Source: Hymenobacter amundsenii (GTDB lineage Bacteria > Bacteroidota > Bacteroidia > Cytophagales > Hymenobacteraceae). Taken from it: 64,000 bases of DNA. The DNA is taken from the NCBI RefSeq assembly GCF_002204745.1, contig NZ_NIRR01000004.1:124001-188000 (forward strand), given 5' to 3'. The notes beneath the pieces are model-generated. The model did no database searches. It saw nothing but the letters and a program-made list of their open reading frames with translations, and had not been told where the DNA came from. Positions 35,882 through 44,440 of the stretch are shown here, one piece after another. Positions within the stretch are counted from its first letter, which is position 1. Each line of letters begins with the position of its first letter. The translations under genes and the position numbers were made by a program.

Positions 35882-36007
35882 AAAAAATCAGAAAGGATAG
35901 AGGGGAAATAGTGCGACAATTACCTGATAAATAGGTGGTTATTCTTTCCTGAATACGTAAGCAGGTGTATTTATACCACTTGATGCCTCTAATATAGCCG
36001 CAAATAA

Positions 36008-36997
36008 CTACCCCACCAGCATGGGCTCGGCGGCGGTTATTTCGTCGAGAATATGGTGGATTTCCAGTGGGTCGTTGGTGTCCACGAGGCGGCTGCGCCA
36101 CTGGCGGGCACCTTCGAGGCCGCGGAAGTACTGGGCGTAGTGGCGGCGCATTTCGAACACGCCGGCGCGAGGGCCTTTCCACTCCAGGCTCTTTTCGAAG
36201 TGCATGCGGCAGGCCTGCACACGCTCCTCTACGGTGGGCGGGGCCAGCAGCTGGCCGGTGGCCACATAGTGTTTCACCTCCCGGAAAATCCAGGGGTAGC
36301 CGATGGCGGCCCGCCCGATCATGATGCCATCGACGCCGTAGCGGTTTTTGTACTCCACGGCTTTTTGGGCCGAGTCGATGTCGCCGTTGCCGAAGATGGG
36401 GATTTTGATGCGCGGGTTGTTTTTGATGGCCGCAATCAGCCGCCAGTCGGCCTCGCCCTTGTACATCTGCACGCGGGTACGGCCGTGGATGGTGAGGGCC
36501 TCTATGCCCACATCCTGGAGGCGCTCGGCCACTTCCTCCACGTTTTTGGTGTCCTCGTCCCAGCCCAGGCGGGTTTTTACGGTTACCGGCAAATGCGTAG
36601 CCTGCACCACGGCGGCCGTCATTTCCACCATTTTCGGAATGTCGCGCAGCAGGGCCGCGCCGGCACCCCGGCAGGCCACCTGCTTCACCGGGCAGCCGTA
36701 GTTGATGTCGATCAGGTCGGGGCCGGCCTCGGTGCTCAGGCGGGCGCACTCGCCCATGGTGGCCACGTCGGAGCCGAAGAGTTGGATGCCGATGGGTCGC
36801 TCGTAGTCGAACACGTCGAGCTTCTGGCGGCTCTTGGCGGCGGCCCGAATCAAGCCTTCCGACGAGATGAACTCGGTGTACATCAGATCGGCCCCGCCTT
36901 CCTTACACACGGCCCGGAACGGCGGGTCCGACACGTCCTCCATGGGCGCGAGCAGCAGCGGGAAATCGGGCAGGGCAATGTTGCGGATGTAAACCAC
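36008..36997 (-). CDS. dusB: tRNA-dihydrouridine synthase DusB
   Basis: DusB reduces specific uridines in the D-loop of tRNA, using FMN and NADPH. The 329-residue protein has the FMN-barrel start PLLLAPMEDVSDPPFRAVC, the catalytic Cys102 in DINYGCPVKQV, VKTRLGWDE and the phosphate-binding GNGDIDSAQKAVEY and IMIGRAAIGYPWIF. Length is normal. A TAAATTTG box on the minus strand (37103-37110) may be its promoter. It precedes repeat-type sequence (AGCTGATGGCTAATAGC) in the gap to the CPBP gene. Confidence 0.95.
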   Translation of the reverse strand: MVYIRNIALPDFPLLLAPMEDVSDPPFRAVCKEGGADLMYTEFISSEGLIRAAAKSRQKLDVFDYERPIGIQLFGSDVATMGECARLSTEAGPDLIDINYGCPVKQVACRGAGAALLRDIPKMVEMTAAVVQATHLPVTVKTRLGWDEDTKNVEEVAERLQDVGIEALTIHGRTRVQMYKGEADWRLIAAIKNNPRIKIPIFGNGDIDSAQKAVEYKNRYGVDGIMIGRAAIGYPWIFREVKHYVATGQLLAPPTVEERVQACRMHFEKSLEWKGPRAGVFEMRRHYAQYFRGLEGARQWRSRLVDTNDPLEIHHILDEITAAEPMLVG

Positions 36998-37102
36998 TTG
37001 TTTTTCAGCTGATGGCTAATAGCAGTTGGCTGTTAGCTTTTGATGGATGACGAAAGAGAAAGACCAGCACGCGCCAGTTGGGGCTGATACTGGTATTTTG
37101 CG

Positions 37103-37110
37103 CAAATTTA
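37103..37110 (-). promoter_or_regulatory. Bacteroidetes -7 box upstream of dusB
   Basis: The minus strand reads TAAATTTG about 106 bases before the dusB start, matching TAnnTTTG. Confidence 0.35.
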
Positions 37111-37238
37111 CGATTATTAGGGTCTTGACTGGCTGAAGGCTGGGGGCTTAGATGGGACGCTGTCATCTTGGTACTCTCGTTCCCCCAGCCCTCAAAACCC
37201 CAAGGCCCCCTCTGCTCCCCACCAACCCAGACCCCCGC

Positions 37239-38288
37239 ATGAAAGGTTTCGTTTCGAGTCGGCTGCATCCGTTGGCTAATCTGGCGCTGCTGCTGGTGCT
37301 GCTGATAGCCACTTTCAGCCTGAGCATGTTGCTGATTGCCATTGCCAGCAACCTGCTCTATGGAGTGGGACTGATGGGGCTGGGCAACGTGCAGCAGCAA
37401 CCCAGTAACTACGCCAACGGCTGGCAGATTTCCATGCTCAGCCAGGGCCTGCTGCTGCTCGGCGGCTTTGGGGGTGCGGCCGTGGCGCTGGCCAAGCTCA
37501 CGGGCTACGAGCTGTCCGAGTACTTCGCGCCCCGGCGGCCGGTGCCGGGCCAGTGGCTGCTGCTGGCGGCCGTGCTCATTATCGCCAGCCTGCCGGCCAT
37601 GTCGGTGCTCATTGCCTGGAACTCGCAGTTGCACCTGCCCGCCGGCCTCTCCCACCTCGAAGAGTTGGCCCGCCAGGCCGAAGATCAGGCCCAGATCATC
37701 ACGAGCTACCTCACCCGGTTCTCGTCGCCGCTACGCTTCGTGGTGGCCGTGCTGGTCATTGCGGTAGTGCCGGCCATCAGCGAGGAGCTATTTTTCCGGG
37801 GCGTGATCCAGCGCAACCTCGTGCAGTGGACCAATTCCCGGCACGTGGGCATCTGGCTGGCGGCGGCGCTGTTCAGCGCCATCCACTTCCAGTTTTTTGG
37901 CTTCTTCCCGCGCTTCGTGCTCGGTTTGCTGCTGGGCTACTTGTACGAGTGGAGTGGCAATATTCTGGTGCCCATGGCGGCCCACTTTGCCCAGAATGCC
38001 TTTCAGCTAGTGCTGCTCTACGCCCAGCAGCGCGAGTGGTCGGCCGCCGACTTCGACCCCGACTCGACGGAGGCGCTGCCCTGGTACTGGGTGCTGGCCT
38101 CGGTGCTCGTATGCGCGGCGCTGCTCTGGTACCTGCATCGCGCCCTGCAAGCCCCCCGCGCCGACGCCCAGCCCACCCAGATGCACACGCTCGGCCGCCG
38201 CGGCATCGCCGCCCACCAGCCCGCCGATGCCCTACCGCCACCCGCCCGCACCCTCAGCCACGACGGCGTGGACACGACCCGGGAGTGA
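37239..38288 (+). CDS. CPBP family intramembrane glutamic endopeptidase
   Basis: From the ATG at 37239 the protein has 349 residues with about eight membrane helices. The CPBP (Abi/Rce1) active-site motifs are complete: EELFFR at 182-187, FSAIH with His217, and PMAAHFAQN with His249 and Asn253. Members cleave membrane proteins or act as prenyl-protein or bacteriocin-immunity proteases; the substrate here is unknown. The tail after residue 300 is Pro/Ala-rich. An open frame of 29 codons upstream is probably not translated. cdsA follows after a short repeat-containing gap. Confidence 0.88.
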   Translation: MKGFVSSRLHPLANLALLLVLLIATFSLSMLLIAIASNLLYGVGLMGLGNVQQQPSNYANGWQISMLSQGLLLLGGFGGAAVALAKLTGYELSEYFAPRRPVPGQWLLLAAVLIIASLPAMSVLIAWNSQLHLPAGLSHLEELARQAEDQAQIITSYLTRFSSPLRFVVAVLVIAVVPAISEELFFRGVIQRNLVQWTNSRHVGIWLAAALFSAIHFQFFGFFPRFVLGLLLGYLYEWSGNILVPMAAHFAQNAFQLVLLYAQQREWSAADFDPDSTEALPWYWVLASVLVCAALLWYLHRALQAPRADAQPTQMHTLGRRGIAAHQPADALPPPARTLSHDGVDTTRE

Positions 38289-38292
38289 TTTT

Positions 38293-38330
38293 TTAGCTCT
38301 TAGCTGATGGCGCTTAGCTGTTAGCTTTGC
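38293..38330. repeat. TAGCT-type simple palindromic repeat
   Basis: TAGCTCTTAGCTGATGG and CTTAGCTGTTAGCT follow each other between the CPBP gene and cdsA, with four TAGCT cores in 38 bases. The same style of repeat is at 37009-37043 and 61937-62062. Confidence 0.5.
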
Positions 38331-38482
38331 TCTGGCCCGGCAATAAGTTCGGGTGTTGCTTATTCTCGATGCCCGAAAGCTACCAGCCGAATACCCATCA
38401 GCTCAAAAAAACTGCCCGCTTGTCTACCTCTCCCGCCCCTGCTTCGTCCGTTACGCCAGCCTCCCCGGCCGACAAACCGCCC

Positions 38483-39361
38483 ATGTCTAACCTGAGCCAG
38501 CGCATTGTTTTTGGGTTGCTGGGGGCCGCTTTGCTGCTGGGCAGCGTCTGGCTGAGTGCCTGGACTTTTGCCGTTTTTTTCGCGGTGGTGCAGGCCAAGA
38601 TGCTGCTCGAATTCTACCGCATGATGCGCCAGGCCGGCTACAAGCCCGCCGCCATGCTAGGCGTGGGTATCAGTCTTTTGTTGTTCGCCAGCGTGGCCGC
38701 CCTTACCGATTTCCGAGTGCTGGCCAATGCCACCGCGCCCGAGGCCGTGGCCGACCTGCACTACCTGCGCACCTCGGCCGTGGGCCTGATTGCGCTGCTG
38801 CCAGTGCTGCTGATTCTGCGCGAAATGTATTCCTGGCCCCGCCTCAACCAGCCCTTCGCGCCGTTTTCCAACGTGGGCGTGGCCCTGCTCGGGCTGCTCT
38901 ACGTGAGCCTGCCCATGAGCCTGCTGAGCGTGGTGGCCTTCAGCGGCGGAAGCGGCTACGATTACCGCCGCATTGTGGCCCTGTTGCTACTGGTGTGGTC
39001 CTCCGATATTGGGGCCTACGCGGCGGGTAAAACGCTGGGTAAGCACAAGCTGGCTCCCAAAATCTCGCCCGGCAAAACGTGGGAAGGCGCTGTGGGCGGC
39101 TTTCTGCTGACGCTGCTCGTGGGGTATTTGCTGGGTTACCTGCTGCCCGAACTGTCCCTGGCCTACCGCCTCGTAGTGGCCGGCACGGTGGCCGTATTCG
39201 GCCCGCTCGGCGACTTGGCCGAGTCCATGCTCAAGCGCAGCGTGGGCGTCAAGGATTCGGGCCGCATCATGCCCGGCCACGGCGGCCTGCTGGATAGGTT
39301 CGACGCCTTCCTGTTTATTCTGCCGGTGCTGGCGGTGTTGCAGTTGGTGTTTGGGGGGTAG
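38483..39361 (+). CDS. cdsA: Phosphatidate cytidylyltransferase
   Basis: CdsA makes CDP-diacylglycerol from phosphatidate and CTP in the inner membrane, the branch point of phospholipid synthesis. Counted from the ATG at 38483 the protein has 292 residues and about eight helices. The family signature is complete near the end: SMLKRSVGVKDSGRIMPGHG followed by GLLDRFD. SSDIGAYAAGKTLGKHKLAP and SPGKTWEG are also typical. The frame is open back to 38327; ATG 38369 is possible, but MSNLSQRIVFGLLG matches the usual N-terminus. A terminator follows. Confidence 0.92.
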   Translation: MSNLSQRIVFGLLGAALLLGSVWLSAWTFAVFFAVVQAKMLLEFYRMMRQAGYKPAAMLGVGISLLLFASVAALTDFRVLANATAPEAVADLHYLRTSAVGLIALLPVLLILREMYSWPRLNQPFAPFSNVGVALLGLLYVSLPMSLLSVVAFSGGSGYDYRRIVALLLLVWSSDIGAYAAGKTLGKHKLAPKISPGKTWEGAVGGFLLTLLVGYLLGYLLPELSLAYRLVVAGTVAVFGPLGDLAESMLKRSVGVKDSGRIMPGHGGLLDRFDAFLFILPVLAVLQLVFGG

Positions 39362-39383
39362 GGGCAAGCCAAGCTGAAACTGG

Positions 39384-39412
39384 AAAAGCCAACGCCCCCG
39401 CGTTGGCTTTTT
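39384..39412 (+). terminator. Rho-independent terminator after cdsA
   Basis: AAAAGCCAACGC pairs with GCGTTGGCTTTT around CCCC and is followed by further T residues. Confidence 0.88.
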
Positions 39413-39495
39413 ACATGGCGCGAGGCGGCCTGCTTCGCAAAATTTCCCTGGCAAACCATCTTGGCCTGATGGTCAGTAACTCGCCGTAATCCGCT

Positions 39496-39503
39496 TACCT
39501 TTG
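39496..39503 (+). promoter_or_regulatory. Bacteroidetes -7 box upstream of gdhA
   Basis: TACCTTTG lies 84 bases before the gdhA start at 39587, downstream of the cdsA terminator, so gdhA is its own unit. Confidence 0.5.
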
Positions 39504-39586
39504 GGCCCCTAATTGTTGCTGTGGCCCGAAATCCCCCCAGCGGGCCGCGTTCCTCTCATTTCCCCACCCACCCAACCCCCACCCGT

Positions 39587-40882
39587 ATGCCCGCCACCAC
39601 GGTCTACAAGTACAAAGAGCCGGCCCCGCGCGTCGATGCCGAAAATCCGCTGGAATCTATGATGTCGCGCTTCAACGTCGCGGCCGAAATCCTGGGTCTC
39701 GACGAGGAAACCTACGAAGTGCTCAAAGCCGCCGATAAGCAGGTCATCGTGCACATTCCCGTGACCATGGACAACGGCAAGGTGCGCGTGTTCGAGGGCT
39801 ACCGGGTGATTCACAACACCATCCTGGGCCCGAGCAAGGGCGGCATCCGCTACGATAAGAACGTGCACCTCGACGAGGTGAAGGCCCTGGCCGCCTGGAT
39901 GACGTGGAAGTGCGCCGTGGTAGATATTCCGTATGGTGGGGCCAAAGGCGGCATCATCTGCGAGCCTACCAACATGAGCGCCGGCGAGTTGGAGCGCCTC
40001 ACCCGTGGCTACACGCTGGCCATGAAGGACGTTTTCGGCCCCGACCGCGACATTCCGGCCCCGGACATGGGTACCGGCCCGCGCGAAATGGCCTGGCTGA
40101 TGGATGAGTTTTCGAAGACCGTGGGCGCTACTTCGCCCGCCGTCGTGACGGGCAAGCCCCTGGTAATGGGTGGCTCGCTGGGCCGCACCGAGGCTACCGG
40201 CCGCGGCGTGATGGTATCGGCCCTGGCAGCCCTCAAAAAGCTGCAGCTCGACCCCAAAGAGGTGTCGGCGGCGGTGCAGGGCTTTGGCAACGTGGGGGCC
40301 TGGGCCGCCAAGCTGCTGAGCGAGAAAGGCGTCAAAATCAAGAGCATTTCCGACGTGAGCGGCGCCTACTGGAACGAGAACGGCATCGACATCGACGAGG
40401 CCATTGCCTACAAAAACGTACACGCCGGCCGCCTCGATGGCTTCCAGGGCGCCACGCTCATGGACAACGCCTCCGACCTGCTCACCTCCGATGTGGATGT
40501 GCTCGTGCCCGCGGCCGTCGAGGACGTCATCACTGAGCACAACGCCCACCACATCAAGGCTAAGCTGATTGTGGAAGGCGCTAACGGCCCCACGTCGGCC
40601 TCCGCCGACCCTATCATCAACGAGAAGGGCATTATGGTGGTGCCCGACATCCTGGCCAACTCGGGCGGCGTAACTGTTTCGTACTTCGAGTGGGTGCAGA
40701 ACCGCCAGGGCTTCAAGTGGAGCGAGAAAATGGTGACCGAGCGCGCCGACCGCATCATGAACGATGCCTTCGAGAAAGTGTACGCTACCAGCCAGAAGTA
40801 CAACGTGCCCATGCGCATTGCCGCCTACGTAGTAGCCATCGACAAAGTGGCCCAGACCTATAAGTTCCGGGGCGGCTTCTAA
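39587..40882 (+). CDS. gdhA: Glutamate dehydrogenase
   Basis: GdhA interconverts glutamate and 2-oxoglutarate plus ammonia. Starting at the ATG at 39587 the protein has 431 residues, a normal length. The active site shows GPSKGGIRY (81-89), MTWK with K108, PYGGAKGGI with K120, and PAPDMGTGPREMAWLMDE. The nucleotide fold reads AAVQGFGNVGAWAAKLLSE. This small hexameric-type sequence fits NAD or dual cofactor use. The frame is open back to 39521, but that part precedes the expected N-terminus. It separates cdsA from psd. Confidence 0.93.
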   Translation: MPATTVYKYKEPAPRVDAENPLESMMSRFNVAAEILGLDEETYEVLKAADKQVIVHIPVTMDNGKVRVFEGYRVIHNTILGPSKGGIRYDKNVHLDEVKALAAWMTWKCAVVDIPYGGAKGGIICEPTNMSAGELERLTRGYTLAMKDVFGPDRDIPAPDMGTGPREMAWLMDEFSKTVGATSPAVVTGKPLVMGGSLGRTEATGRGVMVSALAALKKLQLDPKEVSAAVQGFGNVGAWAAKLLSEKGVKIKSISDVSGAYWNENGIDIDEAIAYKNVHAGRLDGFQGATLMDNASDLLTSDVDVLVPAAVEDVITEHNAHHIKAKLIVEGANGPTSASADPIINEKGIMVVPDILANSGGVTVSYFEWVQNRQGFKWSEKMVTERADRIMNDAFEKVYATSQKYNVPMRIAAYVVAIDKVAQTYKFRGGF

Positions 40883-41211
40883 CCCACTGCTGAGGCAGGT
40901 TTTTGGATGCCGCTGATGCCAATAAGCTGCGCCGGCGGACCATCCGGTGGTTTGCGCTAGCCTCGCTTTGGGCCCACCGTAGCATTTGCCCCGCACCCGT
41001 ATATTTGCTTTCCGATAGCCCGGGCCGGTGGTTCGGGCTATCTTCGCGTAATTCGGATGCTTCTAGCTTGCAACTTGCTTGCAACTTGCAGCTCCCGCTT
41101 TCTGTTTACTGCACAAAAACACCAAGTTTTAGCATCCTAACAACCTGCTCGCTGCCTACTTTAGGGGCCAGGTACATCTGCGGCATCCAAAATCTGCATC
41201 ATCAGTGATTT
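40883..41211. other. Intergenic region before psd
   Basis: This 329-base gap holds a TATATTTG box (41000-41007), TTTG copies upstream of it at 40967 and 40985, and a double 11-base direct repeat (CTTGCAACTTG, 41067-41088). No coding frame or RNA gene was recognised. Confidence 0.45.
41000..41007 (+). promoter_or_regulatory. Bacteroidetes -7 box upstream of psd
   Basis: TATATTTG matches TAnnTTTG. It lies about 205 bases before psd, implying a long leader if it is used. Confidence 0.35.
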
Positions 41212-41892
41212 ATGAAAATCCATAAGGAAGGACGACGAATTCTGTTTTTCACGCTGCTGGCATTGCTGGCCGTAAACCTGCTGCTGTTCCGCTACAATGC
41301 CGACAACGACGGCTTCAACAAGGTTTTCGGCGGTATATCGGTTATCATGTTCCTTATTTTGCTGCAGTTCTTCCGCAGCCCGGCCCGGCGCCTGTTCACC
41401 CACGAAGACCTGATTATTGCCCCGGCCGACGGCAAGGTGGTGGTAATTGAGAACGTGCAGGAGCCCGAGTATTTCGACGACATGCGCAAGCAGATCAGCA
41501 TTTTCATGTCGCCGATTAACGTGCACATCACCCGCAACCCCATTTCGGGCATCGTGCGCTACTTCAAGTACCACCCGGGCAACTACCTGGTGGCTTGGCA
41601 CCCCAAAAGCAGCACTAAAAACGAGCGGACCACCGTAGTGGTGGAGTCGGAGGCCGGCCCGCTGGTGCTCTTTCGCCAGATTGCCGGCGCCATGGCCCGC
41701 CGCATCGTGTGGTACGTGAACGAGGGCGATGAAGTAAATCAGGGCGAGGAGTTCGGCTTCATCAAATTCGGTTCCCGGGTCGATATTTTCGTGCCCCTCG
41801 ATACGGAAGTGAAGGTGCAGATTGGCGAGAAAGTAAAGGGTGGCCAGACCGTCATCGCCCAACTCAAAACCCCACCCCCGAGCCTGTTTTAA
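41212..41892 (+). CDS. psd: Phosphatidylserine decarboxylase
   Basis: Psd decarboxylates phosphatidylserine to phosphatidylethanolamine. The 226-residue protein is the short membrane-linked form with two N-terminal helices (about 8-26 and 36-53), then IIAPADGKVVVIENV, FMSPINVHITRNPISG and the pyruvoyl-forming cleavage site FGSR with Gly187-Ser188. Autocleavage would give a large beta chain and a small alpha chain carrying the pyruvoyl cofactor. With cdsA it supplies PE. A terminator-like hairpin follows. Confidence 0.92.
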   Translation: MKIHKEGRRILFFTLLALLAVNLLLFRYNADNDGFNKVFGGISVIMFLILLQFFRSPARRLFTHEDLIIAPADGKVVVIENVQEPEYFDDMRKQISIFMSPINVHITRNPISGIVRYFKYHPGNYLVAWHPKSSTKNERTTVVVESEAGPLVLFRQIAGAMARRIVWYVNEGDEVNQGEEFGFIKFGSRVDIFVPLDTEVKVQIGEKVKGGQTVIAQLKTPPPSLF

Positions 41893-41979
41893 GTCCTTTA
41901 AGCGGCACCTACCTGTACTGAAGCGGTAGCTATTTCCCGCAGAGGGGCGCAGAGCCGTTCTCGTAACGGTAGCAATAAG

Positions 41980-42023
41980 ATGCCCGCAGCGGCTTCCGAT
42001 TCGGAGGCCGCCGCGGGCATTTT
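41980..42023 (+). terminator. Terminator-like hairpin after psd
   Basis: ATGCCCGC-A-GCGGC pairs with GCCGC-C-GCGGGCAT, with an inner TTCC/GGAG stem, and ends in TTTTC. Confidence 0.75.
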
Positions 42024-42097
42024 CAGGCCTTTCCGCACTCAGGTCCGGCAAGATTCGGCAGCAAACGAGGGTAATAATAGGCTGGTCTGAAGAGCTG

Positions 42098-43036
42098 CTA
42101 AGGTTGGGAGCGGGCTTGAATGGCCGCGTCGAGAATCTGGCTTTGCTCAGCGAAACGACGATTAAAACTGACCCAGCCATAATCAATAGTATGATACCAG
42201 GTGTGCGCCTCCGCCGTCGGCACCAGTGCCGATGCTAAGGACTGCTCGTAATTGACTTGCTCCATTTTTTGGTGGGATTCAGGGTTGTAAGAAATAGAGC
42301 GGCATAGAAACTCATCGGAAGTATGTAGCCATTCCATCGCCACGTAAACGCCCCGCTGCGGAAATGATATGGTGTAGCGGTTCATGTCAACGGTTATCCA
42401 TCCTCTATTGGTGGCGGCCGCCAGCACGGAGGTTGTTAGTAAATCGGTGCCCGGACTCCCCCCAGGGCCATCAGCCGCGTACACGCGCACCCGAAAAGGT
42501 GCCCGCAAACCAGTCTTCCCACAATCATGACTGGGATTGACAAAGAAACGCACAGCCGTAAGGTAACCATCGGCCGTTGGCTGGCACCGGCGGGCTATTT
42601 GCCAGCCCGTATTCTTCTCCCGCAACAAAATGGTTTGTCTGTATCCGCCGCGGCTTTTCGGCACTCCCTTGAACCCCACCCACTCGGCCACACCCGGCCG
42701 CACCACTACCTCGCTTAGCGACACCGGTAGCGCGGCCAGCCGCAACGTAGCCGCCGCTTCGGCTGGTACGGCCACTCGTCGCCGCTCATAGCCCAACGCC
42801 GAAAAGGTGAGCGAGTCGGCGGGCGTGAGGCCAGCGGGGAGCGGGAAGGAAAAAAGGCCCTCATCGTTGGCCTGCACCCCAAGCTTTCGCGCGGGCAATT
42901 CCACGACGGCGAAGGGTATGGCCGCGCCTTGCGGGTCTTGCACGATGCCGGTAAGGGTGCGCTGGGCGTAAAGCGGATGCATCAGGGCCGCCAGCAGGCC
43001 GGCCCCCATCAATAATGAGCGCGTAGTAGCGGGCAT
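42098..43036 (-). CDS. Secreted CarboxypepD_reg-like domain protein
   Basis: The 312-residue protein has a signal peptide (LLMGAGLLAALMHPLYAQ) and a CarboxypepD_reg-like domain at about 27-105 (LTGIVQDPQGAAIPFAVVEL, GVQANDEGLFSFPLP, ALPVSLSEVVVRP). The remaining 200 residues form a beta-rich domain with no name I recognise, containing WQIARRCQPTADGYLTAVRF and TISFPQRGVYVAMEWLHTSD. This architecture recurs in Bacteroidetes exported proteins of unknown role. A strong hairpin follows upstream of its start, so it is transcribed separately from the RibD-like gene. Confidence 0.75.
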   Translation of the reverse strand: MPATTRSLLMGAGLLAALMHPLYAQRTLTGIVQDPQGAAIPFAVVELPARKLGVQANDEGLFSFPLPAGLTPADSLTFSALGYERRRVAVPAEAAATLRLAALPVSLSEVVVRPGVAEWVGFKGVPKSRGGYRQTILLREKNTGWQIARRCQPTADGYLTAVRFFVNPSHDCGKTGLRAPFRVRVYAADGPGGSPGTDLLTTSVLAAATNRGWITVDMNRYTISFPQRGVYVAMEWLHTSDEFLCRSISYNPESHQKMEQVNYEQSLASALVPTAEAHTWYHTIDYGWVSFNRRFAEQSQILDAAIQARSQP

Positions 43037-43051
43037 AGAAACAAAAAAAAT

Positions 43052-43086
43052 CGGGTAGCGACGCGGCGAAGCTACCCGTTTTTTTC
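43052..43086 (-). terminator. Bidirectional terminator between CarboxypepD_reg and RibD-like genes
   Basis: CGGGTAGC pairs with GCTACCCG; T-runs flank it on both strands (TTTTTTT on plus, ATTTTTTTT on minus). It ends the minus-strand RibD-like transcript. Confidence 0.85.
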
Positions 43087-43105
43087 GGTCTGTGTTATTC
43101 GTTAA

Positions 43106-43639
43106 TCAGGCTTCCTTAGGCAACTGGTAGTGCAGCAGCGTCATGCCGTCGGGCCAGGTTTGGGTGCGCAGCAGGTGCAGGGGCTGGGCGTGTTCTTGGT
43201 GGCGCCAGAGCGGAATACCAGCTCCCAACAGGCGGGGCACCACGAACAGCATCAGCTCATCGATGAGGCCGGCCGTGAGCAGGGGCGAGGCCAACGTGCT
43301 GCCCCCAATAAGCCAGATGGTGCCACCGGGCTGTGCGCGCAACTGGCGCACAAACGCTACCGGATCGGCGCTTATGAATTGTACGGAGGCATGGGGTTCT
43401 TGGCGCGGTGGCTGGTGGCTGAATACGTAGTTGGTGAAACTGGGGTAAGGCCACTCGCCGGAATTAACCACCTGCTCGTAGGTCGCCCGGCCGAGGAGGG
43501 TGGCATCGGCATCGGCCAGAAACTCGGCGTAACCGTAGTCTTCGCCCGAGGGCGGGGTAGGCAGCCATTCCACCGAGCCGTCGGGCGAGGCGATGTAGCC
43601 GTCGAGGCTGGTGGCAATGTAGAGGATAACTTTACGCAT
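43106..43639 (-). CDS. Dihydrofolate reductase/RibD C-terminal family protein
   Basis: The 177-residue protein matches the RibD C-terminal (DHFR-like) family: VILYIATSLDGYIASPDGSV at the N-terminus, YAEFLADADATLLGRATYEQ, and IWLIGGSTLASPLLTAGLID near residue 110, which is the NADPH-binding region. It ends with LGAGIPLWR. These small stand-alone proteins are nitroreductase- or reductase-like enzymes of unknown substrate and are not folate DHFR proper, which has other active-site residues. Confidence 0.88.
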   Translation of the reverse strand: MRKVILYIATSLDGYIASPDGSVEWLPTPPSGEDYGYAEFLADADATLLGRATYEQVVNSGEWPYPSFTNYVFSHQPPRQEPHASVQFISADPVAFVRQLRAQPGGTIWLIGGSTLASPLLTAGLIDELMLFVVPRLLGAGIPLWRHQEHAQPLHLLRTQTWPDGMTLLHYQLPKEA

Positions 43640-43820
43640 GCGTGAGTGGGTTGTGGTGGTAGGGATGGGCGCCAGGGCCCGGAGCAGAGCTGTGGCCAGC
43701 AGGCCACGGTACTAATTGATACGGCATCGGCGGCCAGGGGGCTGCGAAAAAGCCAATCAGGTTTAAGTTATCCTTTTCTATTTGGGCTATGCCCGCTACC
43801 ACCGCCCGCCCACATTCACC

Positions 43821-43828
43821 TAACTTTG
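43821..43828 (+). promoter_or_regulatory. Bacteroidetes -7 box for the Met-sulfoxide reductase gene
   Basis: TAACTTTG (TAnnTTTG) lies 78 bases before the ATG at 43906 and inside the longer open frame, which supports the downstream start. Confidence 0.5.
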
Positions 43829-43905
43829 GGTCCCGCTTATGGTTGATAGCGCCCGGCTACCTGGTCGCAACCCAATTTCTCCTCCGCCGCTTTTTCCTCT
43901 TTCGC

Positions 43906-44394
43906 ATGGCCGAAGAATTGCTCCTCGACACCACCCTCAGCAAAGCCGAACAATACCGCCAACTGCTGCCCCAACTGGAAGCCTTGACCACTGGGGAGCC
44001 CGACCTGATAGCCAACTTGGCTAATACCGCCGCCGCGTTGCGCCAGGCATTTGGGTTTTTCTGGGTGGGTTTTTATCTGGTGAAGGAGGACGAACTGGTT
44101 CTCGGGCCGTTTCAGGGGCCGATTGCCTGCACCCGCATCCGGCGCGGTAAGGGCGTGTGTGGCACCAGCTGGGCCCAGGCCACCACGTTGCTGGTGCCCG
44201 ATGTGGAGCAGTTTCCTGGCCACATTGCCTGCAGCTCGGAGTCGAAATCGGAAATCGTGGTGCCCGTGCTCAAAAACGGCCAGGTCGTGGCCGTCCTCGA
44301 TGTCGACAGTGACCAACTCAACGATTTCGATGCCACCGACCAGCAGGCCCTGGAGCAGTTGATGCAGCTAGCCGCCGGCTGGTTCGCGGAGTAA
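43906..44394 (+). CDS. msrC: Free methionine-(R)-sulfoxide reductase (GAF domain)
   Basis: This enzyme reduces free methionine-R-sulfoxide using thioredoxin. The 162-residue GAF-domain protein has the three family cysteines at C75 (GPIACTRI), C85 (GKGVCGT) and C109 (GHIACSSESKSEIVVPV); their spacing of 10 and 24 residues equals that of E. coli C84, C94 and C118. The chosen ATG at 43906 gives the normal length; the frame is open back to 43789, but a promoter box lies inside that part. It is convergent with the phospholipase-like gene. Confidence 0.93.
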   Translation: MAEELLLDTTLSKAEQYRQLLPQLEALTTGEPDLIANLANTAAALRQAFGFFWVGFYLVKEDELVLGPFQGPIACTRIRRGKGVCGTSWAQATTLLVPDVEQFPGHIACSSESKSEIVVPVLKNGQVVAVLDVDSDQLNDFDATDQQALEQLMQLAAGWFAE

Positions 44395-44440
44395 GCGGAG
44401 CCAAACTTGTAATAAACGGGCGAATAGCCCCGTTTCACCG

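Noticed and set aside
39509..40996. A 495-codon open frame antisense to gdhA
   Set aside because: It is long only because of the GC-rich codon pattern of gdhA; its protein is His/Gly/Val-rich without a family, while the plus strand encodes a complete glutamate dehydrogenase.
41067..41088. A double 11-base direct repeat (CTTGCAACTTG) as an iteron or operator
   Set aside because: Only two copies, no replication gene or regulator nearby.
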